A stretch of DNA of 13,005 nucleotides from assembly GCA_035524315.1 (NCBI GenBank), contig DATKPD010000018.1, positions 1 to 13,005 of the forward strand. The letters are read 5' to 3'. The notes under the pieces are model-generated. The model was not told where the DNA came from. It did no database searches and was given only the letters and a program-made list of their open reading frames with translations. Shown here piece after piece: positions 1-6,648 of this stretch (position 1 is the first letter of the stretch; the number at the start of each line of letters is the position of its first letter). Both the position numbers and the translations under genes were made by a program. Source of the stretch: BOG-938 sp035524315 (GTDB taxonomy: Bacteria; Pseudomonadota; Alphaproteobacteria; Caulobacterales; Caulobacteraceae).

Positions 1-96
1 GTGCCCGCACGCCTGGTCAATTGCCCGACCTGCAACGAGCCCGCGCGCTCGATGGATCACACCCTGGCCGACGTGGTCTACGACTACGTCATCTAG
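1..96 (+). CDS. C-terminal fragment of an unrecognised protein with a CPTC motif
   Basis: An open frame enters from the left edge and ends at a TAG at 94-96, giving 31 visible codons. The fragment contains Cys-Pro-Thr-Cys at residues 8-11, a spacing usual in small zinc-binding knuckles, and ends in an acidic and aromatic tail (DVVYDYVI). The first codon happens to be GTG, so a very short complete gene cannot be excluded, but a truncated longer gene is more likely. It lies 99 bp upstream of the DUF3126 gene on the same strand. I do not recognise the family and assign no function. Confidence 0.5.
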   Translation: MPARLVNCPTCNEPARSMDHTLADVVYDYVI

Positions 97-129
97 CGGC
101 GACCGATCCGGCCCGCCCGGCAAATTCCG

Positions 130-158
130 TTGCGCTAAGGACGAAAGCCGCTAGGGTC
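130..158 (+). promoter_or_regulatory. Possible housekeeping promoter for the DUF3126 gene
   Basis: TTGCGC at 130-135 and GCTAGGGTC at 150-158 are separated by 14 bp. This partly matches the Caulobacter housekeeping sigma-factor pattern (TTG-rich -35, 10-14 bp, GCTA-containing -10). It sits 38 bp before the GTG start of the next gene. Assignment is by pattern only. Confidence 0.35.
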
Positions 159-195
159 CGCCGCGGCGCAACAGCCGTGACTCTCCGAGGGCCCC

Positions 196-402
196 GTGAA
201 GGACACCGACACCAAGCGCATCGAAACGCACCTGAAGCGCACCTTCGGCAATACGGCGATCCTCCTGAAGCCTCGCCCCAAGCAGAAGGACTCCGCCGAG
301 GTCTATATCGGCGATGAGTTCATCGGCGTGGTCTATGAGGACGAGGACGAGGACGGCTCGTTTCTGTTCGAGATGGCCATCCTCAGCGAAGACCTGGACT
401 AG
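196..402 (+). CDS. DUF3126 family protein
   Basis: A 68-residue acidic protein. It shows the family's recognisable core: an N-terminal basic helix (THLKRTFGN), a PRPKQKDSAEVYIGDEFIGV block in the middle, an acidic YEDEDEDG stretch, and a C-terminal MAILSEDLD end. DUF3126 proteins are small, cytoplasmic, nearly confined to Alphaproteobacteria and of unknown function. The start is GTG, preceded by GAGGG at 187-191 with a 4-base spacer; no ATG fits better, and the length agrees with the family (about 70 residues). It converges on phoH with a hairpin terminator between them. The family call is from memory of its sequence pattern. Confidence 0.85.
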   Translation: MKDTDTKRIETHLKRTFGNTAILLKPRPKQKDSAEVYIGDEFIGVVYEDEDEDGSFLFEMAILSEDLD

Positions 403-416
403 GCTCCAAAACGAGA

Positions 417-442
417 AAGGCCCGGGCGCGAACCCGGGCCTT
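417..442. terminator. Bidirectional hairpin terminator between DUF3126 and phoH
   Basis: A perfect 10-bp inverted repeat (417-426 with 433-442, arm AAGGCCCGGG) encloses a 6-base loop. It lies between the convergent stops at 402 and 469. Read on the minus strand it is followed by TTTCTCGTTTT, a fair U-tract, so it should work best for phoH. The plus-strand tail (TTCCGTAATGCTT) is weaker. Confidence 0.8.
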
Positions 443-468
443 CCGTAATGCTTAGTCAGCTCGGCGCT

Positions 469-1242
469 TCAGAGCACGCCGAGCATGCTGGCCACCAGAG
501 GGTGGCGCACGATGTCCACGTCCTTCAGCCGCACCACCGAGATGCCGGCCACGCTCTGCAGCCGGTCGGCCACGTCGCCCAGGCCCGAGACGCCGGGCAA
601 GAGGTCGGATTGGTTCGGATCGCCCGTGATCACCATGGTCGAGTGCCAGCCCAGGCGCGTCAGCAGCATCTTCAGTTGGACATAGGTGCAGTTCTGCGCC
701 TCGTCGATCACCACGAAGGCGTTGTTGAGCGTGCGCCCCCGCATGAACCCGACCGGGGCGATCTCGATGGCGCCCTCGGCCATCAGGGCCCGCACCCTCT
801 TCATCGACAGCCGGTCGGACAGCGCGTCGTAAAGCGGCCGCAGATAGGGAGCCAGCTTGTCTTCCATCTCGCCGGGCAGGAACCCGATCGATTCGCCCGC
901 TTCCACCGCCGGGCGCGACAGGACGATGCGCCCGACTTTGCCCGCTTCCAGCGCCTCGACCGCCTTGGCGATCGCCAGATAGGTCTTGCCGGTGCCGGCC
1001 GGACCCAGCGCCATCACCAGATTGCGTTCGTCGATCGCCTTCATCAGGGCCTCTTGCCCCTCCGATTTGGCTTTGATCGTTTTGAGGTAGCCCTGTTCGC
1101 GTCCGTCTTCAGCGTTGCCGGCGGCGCCGAGCGGCGACCAGTTCCGGTCGATGGGCAGCCGACGGATTTTATTGTCGTCGTCGAACTGCGCCGGGTTGAA
1201 CTCACCTTCCCGCACCATACGCTTCAGGGCACGCTTGGTCAT
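469..1242 (-). CDS. PhoH family P-loop ATPase
   Basis: A 257-residue cytoplasmic PhoH-type NTPase, a family related to the superfamily 1 helicase core and linked in other bacteria to RNA metabolism and phosphate stress; its substrate here is unknown. Visible motifs are Walker A GPAGTGKT at residues 80-87, Walker B VVIDEAQN at 177-184, and the TGDPNQSDL motif from residue 207. It is shorter than YbeZ-type PhoH proteins (about 330-350 residues) and is not beside ybeY or corC, so I do not use the ybeZ name. The start ATG (1242-1240) has GGAGGT at 1252-1247; a longer frame to 1284 would run through a terminator hairpin and lacks such a site. Its leader holds an intrinsic terminator and a possible leader ORF. 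Its own 3' end is marked by the 417-442 hairpin. Confidence 0.92.
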   Translation of the reverse strand: MTKRALKRMVREGEFNPAQFDDDNKIRRLPIDRNWSPLGAAGNAEDGREQGYLKTIKAKSEGQEALMKAIDERNLVMALGPAGTGKTYLAIAKAVEALEAGKVGRIVLSRPAVEAGESIGFLPGEMEDKLAPYLRPLYDALSDRLSMKRVRALMAEGAIEIAPVGFMRGRTLNNAFVVIDEAQNCTYVQLKMLLTRLGWHSTMVITGDPNQSDLLPGVSGLGDVADRLQSVAGISVVRLKDVDIVRHPLVASMLGVL

Positions 1243-1412
1243 AGGGACCTCCGTTGGGGCCAAGAAAAAAGGGCGAGACCGCAATGGCTCGCCCTCGGGT
1301 AAAACTGGGTAAGAAGGGGGGTGCGCGCAGGTGCGGATCCAGATGGCGCCACGCGTAGCCGAAGTGGGCCCGGCGGGCTTGGTCCGTCTGCGCTGATGAT
1401 CGGTTCGGCCAT
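1239..1412 (-). CDS. Possible 57-codon leader ORF coupled to phoH
   Basis: On the phoH strand an ATG at 1412-1410 has a strong ribosome-binding site (GAGGGGG, 1423-1417, 4-base spacer). It opens a 57-residue frame that ends in TGA at 1241-1239, sharing ATGA with the phoH start. The frame is read straight through the terminator hairpin and its T-tract at 1265-1294. The peptide is Pro-, Ala- and Arg-rich and contains PSPPGP near residues 11-16, a type of motif that can slow ribosomes. It resembles no family I know. It could be a regulatory leader peptide, or a chance frame in GC-rich DNA. The start site and the ATGA junction are seen directly; the function is inference. Confidence 0.25.
   Translation of the reverse strand: MAEPIISADGPSPPGPLRLRVAPSGSAPARTPLLTQFYPRASHCGLALFSWPQRRSL
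1265..1294 (-). terminator. Intrinsic terminator in the phoH leader
   Basis: On the minus strand GGGCGAG (1294-1288) pairs with CTCGCCC (1277-1271). An inner CC/GG pair and one unpaired base extend the stem around a 5-base loop. The 3' arm is followed directly by TTTTTTCTT (1270-1262). This is a textbook rho-independent terminator, directional toward phoH, ending about 20 bases before the phoH start codon. It could end a small leader RNA or act as an attenuator. Confidence 0.75.
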
Positions 1413-1502
1413 CCAGCCCCCTCGAATCGTCACATTCAAACTATGCTAACGTCCTTTCCGAACCGTTAAACCGTAGAAGTGTTCCAATAAGGCCCGATAA
1501 AG

Positions 1503-2033
1503 ATGAGCATATTGTCACTGGATGGTCATACTCCGGATTTGCCGGGTTCGGACGAATACTGGATCGCGCCAGGCGCGAGTGTGATTGGACGCGTAACGAT
1601 CAAGAAGAACGCTAGCGTTTGGTTCGGCGCCGTGGTTCGCGGCGACGTGGAAGCCGTCTCTATTGGCGAAAACACCAATATCCAGGATGGATCGGTGCTT
1701 CACGCCGACCCGGGCTATCCTTTATCGATCGGCCCGGATGTGACCGTGGGCCACATGGTCATGCTGCATGGGTGCGAAATCGGGTCAAACAGCCTGATCG
1801 GCATTGGCGCAGTGGTGTTGAATGGCGCAAGGATCGGGCGCAACTGCCTGATCGGCGCCCGCGCCCTGATCACCGAGGGTAAGGAAATCCCTGACGGAAG
1901 CCTGGTGATGGGCGCGCCCGGACGCGTGGTGCGCGCGCTGAGCGACGCGGAAATCGCCGGCCTCACGCGGTCGGCCGAGCGCTACGTGGCCAACTGGAAG
2001 CGCTACGCCGCCGGTCTGGCCGTGATCGCCTAG
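1503..2033 (+). CDS. Gamma-class carbonic anhydrase-like hexapeptide-repeat protein
   Basis: A 176-residue left-handed beta-helix protein of the gamma carbonic anhydrase / YrdA / PaaY group. Isoleucine- and valine-led hexapeptides run through residues 22-125, followed by a C-terminal helix. The three zinc-ligand histidines are in the expected places: H67 (DGSVLHAD), H84 (VGHMVM) and H89 (MLHGCEIG). R46 (VVRGD) and Q61 (NIQDG) match other conserved active-site positions. The acidic loop of the archetypal archaeal enzyme is absent, as in most bacterial members, so carbonic anhydrase activity is not assured. Family members form trimers, usually cytoplasmic. The start ATG has only a weak upstream purine stretch (AAGG at 1489-1492). 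The first codons are richer in A/T at third positions than in neighbouring genes. The TAG stop overlaps that of the convergent PAS gene. Confidence 0.9.
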   Translation: MSILSLDGHTPDLPGSDEYWIAPGASVIGRVTIKKNASVWFGAVVRGDVEAVSIGENTNIQDGSVLHADPGYPLSIGPDVTVGHMVMLHGCEIGSNSLIGIGAVVLNGARIGRNCLIGARALITEGKEIPDGSLVMGAPGRVVRALSDAEIAGLTRSAERYVANWKRYAAGLAVIA

Positions 2034-2590
2034 GCCAGACGCCGGCCGTTCATGGCGGCCAGCTTCAGTCGGGGCAAGGTCCGCGCCGCACCTTCGTCCT
2101 CGACAGCGAGTCGCACGAGTCGAACGCCAAGCGGTCCCACCGGCTGATCGCGCAGCGGCCACAGCGAGGTGACCGGCTGGACGAGGCCCAAAAAGCGCGT
2201 CACTTCGCCTGCGCTGGTGCTCATCGGCGCCAGCAAGATCTCAAGGTCGGCCCTCTGGCCGTTGACGGCCTCGCCCTGAGCATCGACGACCAGGGCGGCT
2301 CCGCGGCGCAACGCCGCTTCCATCGCGGTCTGAAGACCGATTCGGTCGCCCTCGCGCCACAGCGAAATGAAGTCGGCGTCGCGCAGGCTATGCTCGCCGT
2401 GGAGGGCCTCGACCAAGCCCCCGGACAGGCGGAAGCGATATCGGCCTGCGCCCAGCCGTCCCAGGATGAACACCTGGGGCAGAAGATCGGCGAAATCAGT
2501 CGGATCGACGTCGGCGCGCAGAGGCGCCAGGCCGGCGGATCGGCGGCTTTGCCAATAGTCTGTCAATCGTTGTGTGTTGGAATGGGACAT
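2030..2590 (-). CDS. PAS-domain protein (PAS_5 type)
   Basis: A 186-residue soluble protein with the look of the alphaproteobacterial PAS_5 family: an N-terminal DYWQSRR helix, an APLRADVDP turn at residues 22-30, LPQVFILGRLG at 37-47, YRFRLSGG at 51-58, then GDRIGLQTAMEAAL at 81-94 and the strands ADLEILLAPM and RFLGLVQPV. No kinase, cyclase or DNA-binding domain is attached, so it is probably a stand-alone sensor or adaptor. The Caulobacter protein MopJ belongs to this group. Start chosen at the ATG at 2590-2588; the open frame upstream is only the antisense of the next gene. Its TAG overlaps the stop of the gamma-carbonic-anhydrase-like gene. Confidence 0.8.
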   Translation of the reverse strand: MSHSNTQRLTDYWQSRRSAGLAPLRADVDPTDFADLLPQVFILGRLGAGRYRFRLSGGLVEALHGEHSLRDADFISLWREGDRIGLQTAMEAALRRGAALVVDAQGEAVNGQRADLEILLAPMSTSAGEVTRFLGLVQPVTSLWPLRDQPVGPLGVRLVRLAVEDEGAARTLPRLKLAAMNGRRLA

Positions 2591-2695
2591 TCCGGCCTGC
2601 CTTTCGCCCTCAGCAGGGAAGAATCGGGCCAAGACGCCGCGCCTCGTTCCGGGAGGGGTGGACCAATTCGTAGTTGTCCGTGGAGGCGGCGGGTC

Positions 2696-3655
2696 ATGAA
2701 CAGGCGTTTGCTGGGCCTTTGGGCGATCGCGGCGAGCTTGACGCTGCTTGCGATGAGCCTGCCCGCCGCGGCGCTCGCCGCCGGTTGCGGTTGCACGCCG
2801 GCGCCGCCCGCGGCCTGCTGCAAGCAGCCCACGCCGCCTGCGCCCCCAACACAGCCGTGCTGCGGGTCGGGCGGCAACAACATCATCGTTCCGGGCGTGA
2901 ACGTCTATGTGGCCCCCTCGGTGATCGTCGAGGCCAGCGCCAGCGCCCAGGTCAACGCCTCGGCCAGCGCGACGGGATCGGCGTCCGGATCGGGCTATGG
3001 CTCTGGCTTTGGCTACGGATCGGGGTCGGGGTCGGGAACCGGCGCGGGCATCGGCAGCGCCGCGGCGAACATCATCAACTACGGCGGGGGCGGCGGCTCT
3101 AGCTTTTTCGAGAGTGGCGGTTCGAGCGGCACGATCCAGGCGCTGAACGTCGACTCGGGCGCCAGCCAGCGCAGCGCCTATCAGGCCTCGCGCAGCAAGG
3201 TGCGGATCGTGGTGATTCAGGCCTTCTGCCTGGACGACAAGGACGTTCCGCACCCGGCCTCGCAGGTCACGCCGGACCGCGAGCTGCCTGAGTCTTACGC
3301 CGGTGAAGTCTATCGCTGCATCGCGGGCACGCGCATGCAGTGGACCCTGGCCGACTACCTGGGCAAGGTCGACTTCTCCCAGGGCCAGACCACCACCTGC
3401 AACAAGAGCGAGGCCTTGGTGATGACCCACGCCCCCGGCCAGCCTCTTGGCTATCTGCAGTGCATGGCTCAGAAGCCGGCGCGCGACTGCAACGAGCGCT
3501 CGCTGCTGCGCCGCTTTGGCGCCGGGGTGAAGATCATCAAGATCATCACCACCGAGACCTACACCGCCTACCGCGAGGAGCAGACCCGCACCGCTTCCAG
3601 CGGCGGGTTTGAAAGCATGACCATCGACGGCGGCGTGGGCGGCGTGGCCCACTGA
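2696..3655 (+). CDS. Exported Cys-rich, Gly/Ser-rich protein of unknown function
   Basis: A 319-residue protein I do not recognise. Residues 1-29 form a clear signal peptide (MNRR, hydrophobic core, PAAALAAG). Cleavage may be by signal peptidase I, or the AAGC at 28-31 may be a weak lipobox, with A rather than L/V/I at -3. A Pro/Cys segment follows with cysteines at 31, 33, 41, 42, 55 and 56, then a strand-like Val/Ile stretch (62-80), a Gly/Ser/Ala low-complexity region (about 81-145), and a C-terminal domain (about 165-295) with cysteines at 178, 208, 235, 256 and 265. It is probably periplasmic or surface exposed with disulfides. GGAGG at 2682-2686 supports the ATG at 2696. It is divergent from the PAS gene and ends 6 bp from the convergent protease stop. 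Confidence 0.75.
   Translation: MNRRLLGLWAIAASLTLLAMSLPAAALAAGCGCTPAPPAACCKQPTPPAPPTQPCCGSGGNNIIVPGVNVYVAPSVIVEASASAQVNASASATGSASGSGYGSGFGYGSGSGSGTGAGIGSAAANIINYGGGGGSSFFESGGSSGTIQALNVDSGASQRSAYQASRSKVRIVVIQAFCLDDKDVPHPASQVTPDRELPESYAGEVYRCIAGTRMQWTLADYLGKVDFSQGQTTTCNKSEALVMTHAPGQPLGYLQCMAQKPARDCNERSLLRRFGAGVKIIKIITTETYTAYREEQTRTASSGGFESMTIDGGVGGVAH
2972..3055 (+). repeat. Gly/Ser-coding low-complexity tract
   Basis: Short imperfect direct repeats such as GGATCGGG, GGCTATGG/GGCTTTGG/GGCTACGG and GGGTCGGGGTCGGG encode residues 93-120 (Gly, Ser, Tyr, Phe). It is an in-frame tandem-like tract likely to vary in length between strains. Confidence 0.6.
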
Positions 3656-3661
3656 CCCCGG

Positions 3662-6571
3662 CTATTTTACCGCCAACGCTTTCTCGCCCCCGCCGGCGGG
3701 CGAGGCGCCCTCGGCGATGTTGGCCTCTGGCAGGATCTCCACCTTCCACGCGCGCTCCGGCGCCAGGTACTTCTGCGCCGCCTTTTGCAGATCCTCGGCC
3801 GTGACGCTTTGATAGTGCGCGACCTGGGTGCGAATGGCCTGCAGCTTGCGAGGATCGGTCTGCGCGTCGGTCAACGCGGCCAGCCAGTAGGCGTTGGTCT
3901 GGCGCGCCTGCTTGAGCTGATCGACCAGCGGCAGCACGGCGCGGGTCAGTTCATCCTGGGAGACGGGCGCGGCGCGAAGGTCCTGGGAGATCTTGTTGAG
4001 ATCGGTGAAGAACACGCCGACACGGTCGGGCGGCGTCTCGACCTGGGCCAGCAGATAGCCGTAGCCCGGGAAGATCTGAGAGGTGTTGAGGCCCGCATGC
4101 GGCGAATAGGTGTCGCCCTTAGCCACGCGCAGGTCGTCGATCATGCGCAACTGCAGGACTTCGCCCAACACCGTCAGGACGCGCGCTTCGCGCATGTCGG
4201 CGAAGAAGTCGTTGGTGGGCCACGCGATCGCGGCTTCGGCTTGGTCGGAGCGCCCCTTGTGCCGTTCGACGATCGGCTCGGCGGCGGGCTGGGGGAAGCG
4301 CACGGCTTTGCTGGCCGGCGCGGGCATATCGGCCGGGGTCGAATCGCGCTGTAACGCGCCGAGGGTGGCGGCCGTGGCGGCGATAGCGCGGTCTGCGGTG
4401 ATATCGCCGACCATCACCACCTCGATCGGCCCCTTGTCGAGGTGTTGAGTGAGCAGGGTTCTCAGGTCATCGATCTTGCTGGAGGCGATGGTCTGGTTGC
4501 TGGGCGTGGCCCAGCGCGCGTCGCCGCCGTGCAGCAGCTGCGCCAGATCGCGGTGCATCACGCCGCCGGGCGTGGCCTCCATCTGGCTGTCCAAGGTCAT
4601 GCCATAGGCGCGCATCCGCTCGAACGCTTCGGGGCGGAAGGCGGGCTCGCGCACATAGGCGGCGAACAGCTGCATCTGGGTGTCCAGATCGCTCGACTTG
4701 GCCGCGCCGGACAGCACGAAGGCGTCGTCGTCCAGGCCGAAGCTGGCGCCGACCACCTTGTTGTTGAGGGTCTGGTCGATGTCTTCTGCGGTCAGCTGTT
4801 TCAGGCCGCCCTCCACGAACGACGAACCGGCCCACAGCGCCGAGGGCGCCGCCTTGGACAGGTCCAGCCGTCCGTGACCAAAGCGCATCTGTACCTGCAC
4901 CTCGCTGCGTCGGTAATCGGTCGGCTTTACGGTCAGGCGCACGCCGTTGGCGAAACGCACCATGGTTACCCCGAACTCGGGAATCTCGCGCCGTTCAACG
5001 ATCTTGCCCGGGGCGCCGAACTGGGCGTAGGGCCAGGCCTTTCCGGCCACCACCGTGGGCGCGACCACCGGCTCGGCCAGATCTGCGTCGAAGGCGGCCT
5101 TGAGCACCTGGGCGCCCCCATCGACGGGCTGGGGCGTGGTCATGAAGACAAGAGGGCCGGCGCCAGAGAAGGCGCTCTTGGCGGCGGCGGAGACCTCGTC
5201 GGCGGTGATGGTCTTCACCGTTTGATCGAATTGCGCGAGCTCCTGGGCTGGGCTCTGGACCACGGAGCGTTCGCTGAGCGAACCGACAATGGCGTTGGCG
5301 AGGCTGCGGGTGTTGCGGGTCTGGGCGGCGGCGACGCGCTCGGCCAGGGTGGTGCGGGCGTCCTCGATCTCGCGGTCCAACTCGCTCTTGAGCACGCCAT
5401 AATCCACCAGCCGCTGCTGCTCACGCACCGCGGCGGCCAGGGCGGCCTTCCATTTGTCGGGCTGGGCCGCGACCTGCAGGGTGGTCGAGCGGGCCGACTC
5501 GAACAGGTCGTCCTGGTCGGCCGAGGCGCTGATGAAGGGAGCGTCGGCGGCGCGGCTGATCCGCTCCAGGCGGCGGTTGAGGACCGATATCGCCAGGTCC
5601 TCCAGGGCGTCGGCCCGGTCGCGGGCCAGGGTTTCAGGCGCGCGGTCGCTCGGGCGGTTCCAGCCCACCGCGATCGACAGCGGCGCGCCCGGCTCGACAA
5701 TCACCTGCGCCTCGCTCTTGCGCGGCTGCAAGGTCCCCACGTCGGGATCGGCGCCTTCAGGATGGGGGTTGGTCCAGCCGCCGAAACGGGCCTTGATCTT
5801 GGCCTCCATCGCGTCGACGTCGAAGTCGCCGACCATCACCAGCGTGGCCCGGTCTGGCCGATAGTACTTGTCGTAGAAGTCCTCCAGCGCGGCGCGCGGC
5901 GCGGTGCGGATTACGTCCACCTGGCCGATGGGCAGGCGCTCGGCCGCCTTCTGGCCCTGCAGCAGGAACTGCAGCCGGCTCTTGAAGGCGTGATAGTTGG
6001 GATTGTCGTCCAGCCGTTCTTCCGAAAGCACCACGCCGCGCTCGCGGTCCATGGCGTCCTGCGGCAATTTCAGTTCGCCGGCGATCTCGCGCAAAAGCAT
6101 CAGGCCGGTGTCGACGGTGTCGGCGTCGGTCTTGGGCAGGTCGAGCTTATAGATGGTTTCGCCCCAGCTGGTCGAGGCGTTGGTGTCCGCGCCGAAGGCC
6201 AGGCCGTGACGTTCCAATATCTTGACCATCTCGCCGGTCGGCACGTGCGTCGAGCCGTTGAACGCCATGTGTTCAAGGAAGTGCGCCAAGCCCTGCTGGG
6301 CGTCAGTTTCCATCAAGGAGCCGGCGGCGATGCGAAGACGGAACGAGGCTTGGCCCACAGGCGTTTGGTTGTGCATCAAGGCGTAGGTCATGCCGTTGGG
6401 CAGCCTGCCGAAGCGGATCGACGGATCCGGCTTAACGTCGGATTGAGTTTGGATCCAAGCGTTGGGGGCCAGACGGATCGGGCGCGCGTCGTCAGCCTGA
6501 GCGGCGGCGGCGCACAAGACTGCGGCGGTGGCGACGGCGCCGAAGGCCGCTGCGAAAATCCTGGATCCCAT
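3662..6571 (-). CDS. Periplasmic M16 family zinc metalloprotease (PqqL/pitrilysin-like)
   Basis: A 969-residue secreted M16 protease. Residues 1-26 are a signal peptide ending AQA before DDARP. The inverted zinc motif HFLEH lies at residues 97-101 (H97, H101 ligands, E100 catalytic) and the third ligand is E177 in RERGVVLSEE. The YDKYYRPDRATLVMVGDFD block shows the first M16 half. The C-terminal half (about 520-950) repeats the fold without an HxxEH motif, as expected for inactive M16 domains. Length matches two-half single-chain enzymes such as PqqL. Its substrates are probably unfolded peptides in the periplasm. The start ATG at 6571 follows GGCAGG. It lies 77 bp downstream of hfaD on the same strand with no clear terminator between, so cotranscription with the hfa cluster is possible but unproven. 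Confidence 0.92.
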   Translation of the reverse strand: MGSRIFAAAFGAVATAAVLCAAAAQADDARPIRLAPNAWIQTQSDVKPDPSIRFGRLPNGMTYALMHNQTPVGQASFRLRIAAGSLMETDAQQGLAHFLEHMAFNGSTHVPTGEMVKILERHGLAFGADTNASTSWGETIYKLDLPKTDADTVDTGLMLLREIAGELKLPQDAMDRERGVVLSEERLDDNPNYHAFKSRLQFLLQGQKAAERLPIGQVDVIRTAPRAALEDFYDKYYRPDRATLVMVGDFDVDAMEAKIKARFGGWTNPHPEGADPDVGTLQPRKSEAQVIVEPGAPLSIAVGWNRPSDRAPETLARDRADALEDLAISVLNRRLERISRAADAPFISASADQDDLFESARSTTLQVAAQPDKWKAALAAAVREQQRLVDYGVLKSELDREIEDARTTLAERVAAAQTRNTRSLANAIVGSLSERSVVQSPAQELAQFDQTVKTITADEVSAAAKSAFSGAGPLVFMTTPQPVDGGAQVLKAAFDADLAEPVVAPTVVAGKAWPYAQFGAPGKIVERREIPEFGVTMVRFANGVRLTVKPTDYRRSEVQVQMRFGHGRLDLSKAAPSALWAGSSFVEGGLKQLTAEDIDQTLNNKVVGASFGLDDDAFVLSGAAKSSDLDTQMQLFAAYVREPAFRPEAFERMRAYGMTLDSQMEATPGGVMHRDLAQLLHGGDARWATPSNQTIASSKIDDLRTLLTQHLDKGPIEVVMVGDITADRAIAATAATLGALQRDSTPADMPAPASKAVRFPQPAAEPIVERHKGRSDQAEAAIAWPTNDFFADMREARVLTVLGEVLQLRMIDDLRVAKGDTYSPHAGLNTSQIFPGYGYLLAQVETPPDRVGVFFTDLNKISQDLRAAPVSQDELTRAVLPLVDQLKQARQTNAYWLAALTDAQTDPRKLQAIRTQVAHYQSVTAEDLQKAAQKYLAPERAWKVEILPEANIAEGASPAGGGEKALAVK

Positions 6572-6648
6572 AGACCTGCCAGAATGCGATGTGGAACTTT
6601 AGCCCCTCGGGACCACAGTCGCTGGCGGATGGGGCGAATGCAAGGCGG

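Noticed and set aside
448..1302. A 284-codon plus-strand frame
   Set aside because: It is antisense to phoH and begins beside the terminator hairpin; the minus strand has clear Walker motifs.
2591..3652. Long minus-strand frame extending the PAS gene upstream by about 350 codons
   Set aside because: It is antisense to the exported Cys-rich gene, of low complexity (Arg/Ala/Gly), and the PAS protein has a fitting ATG at 2590.
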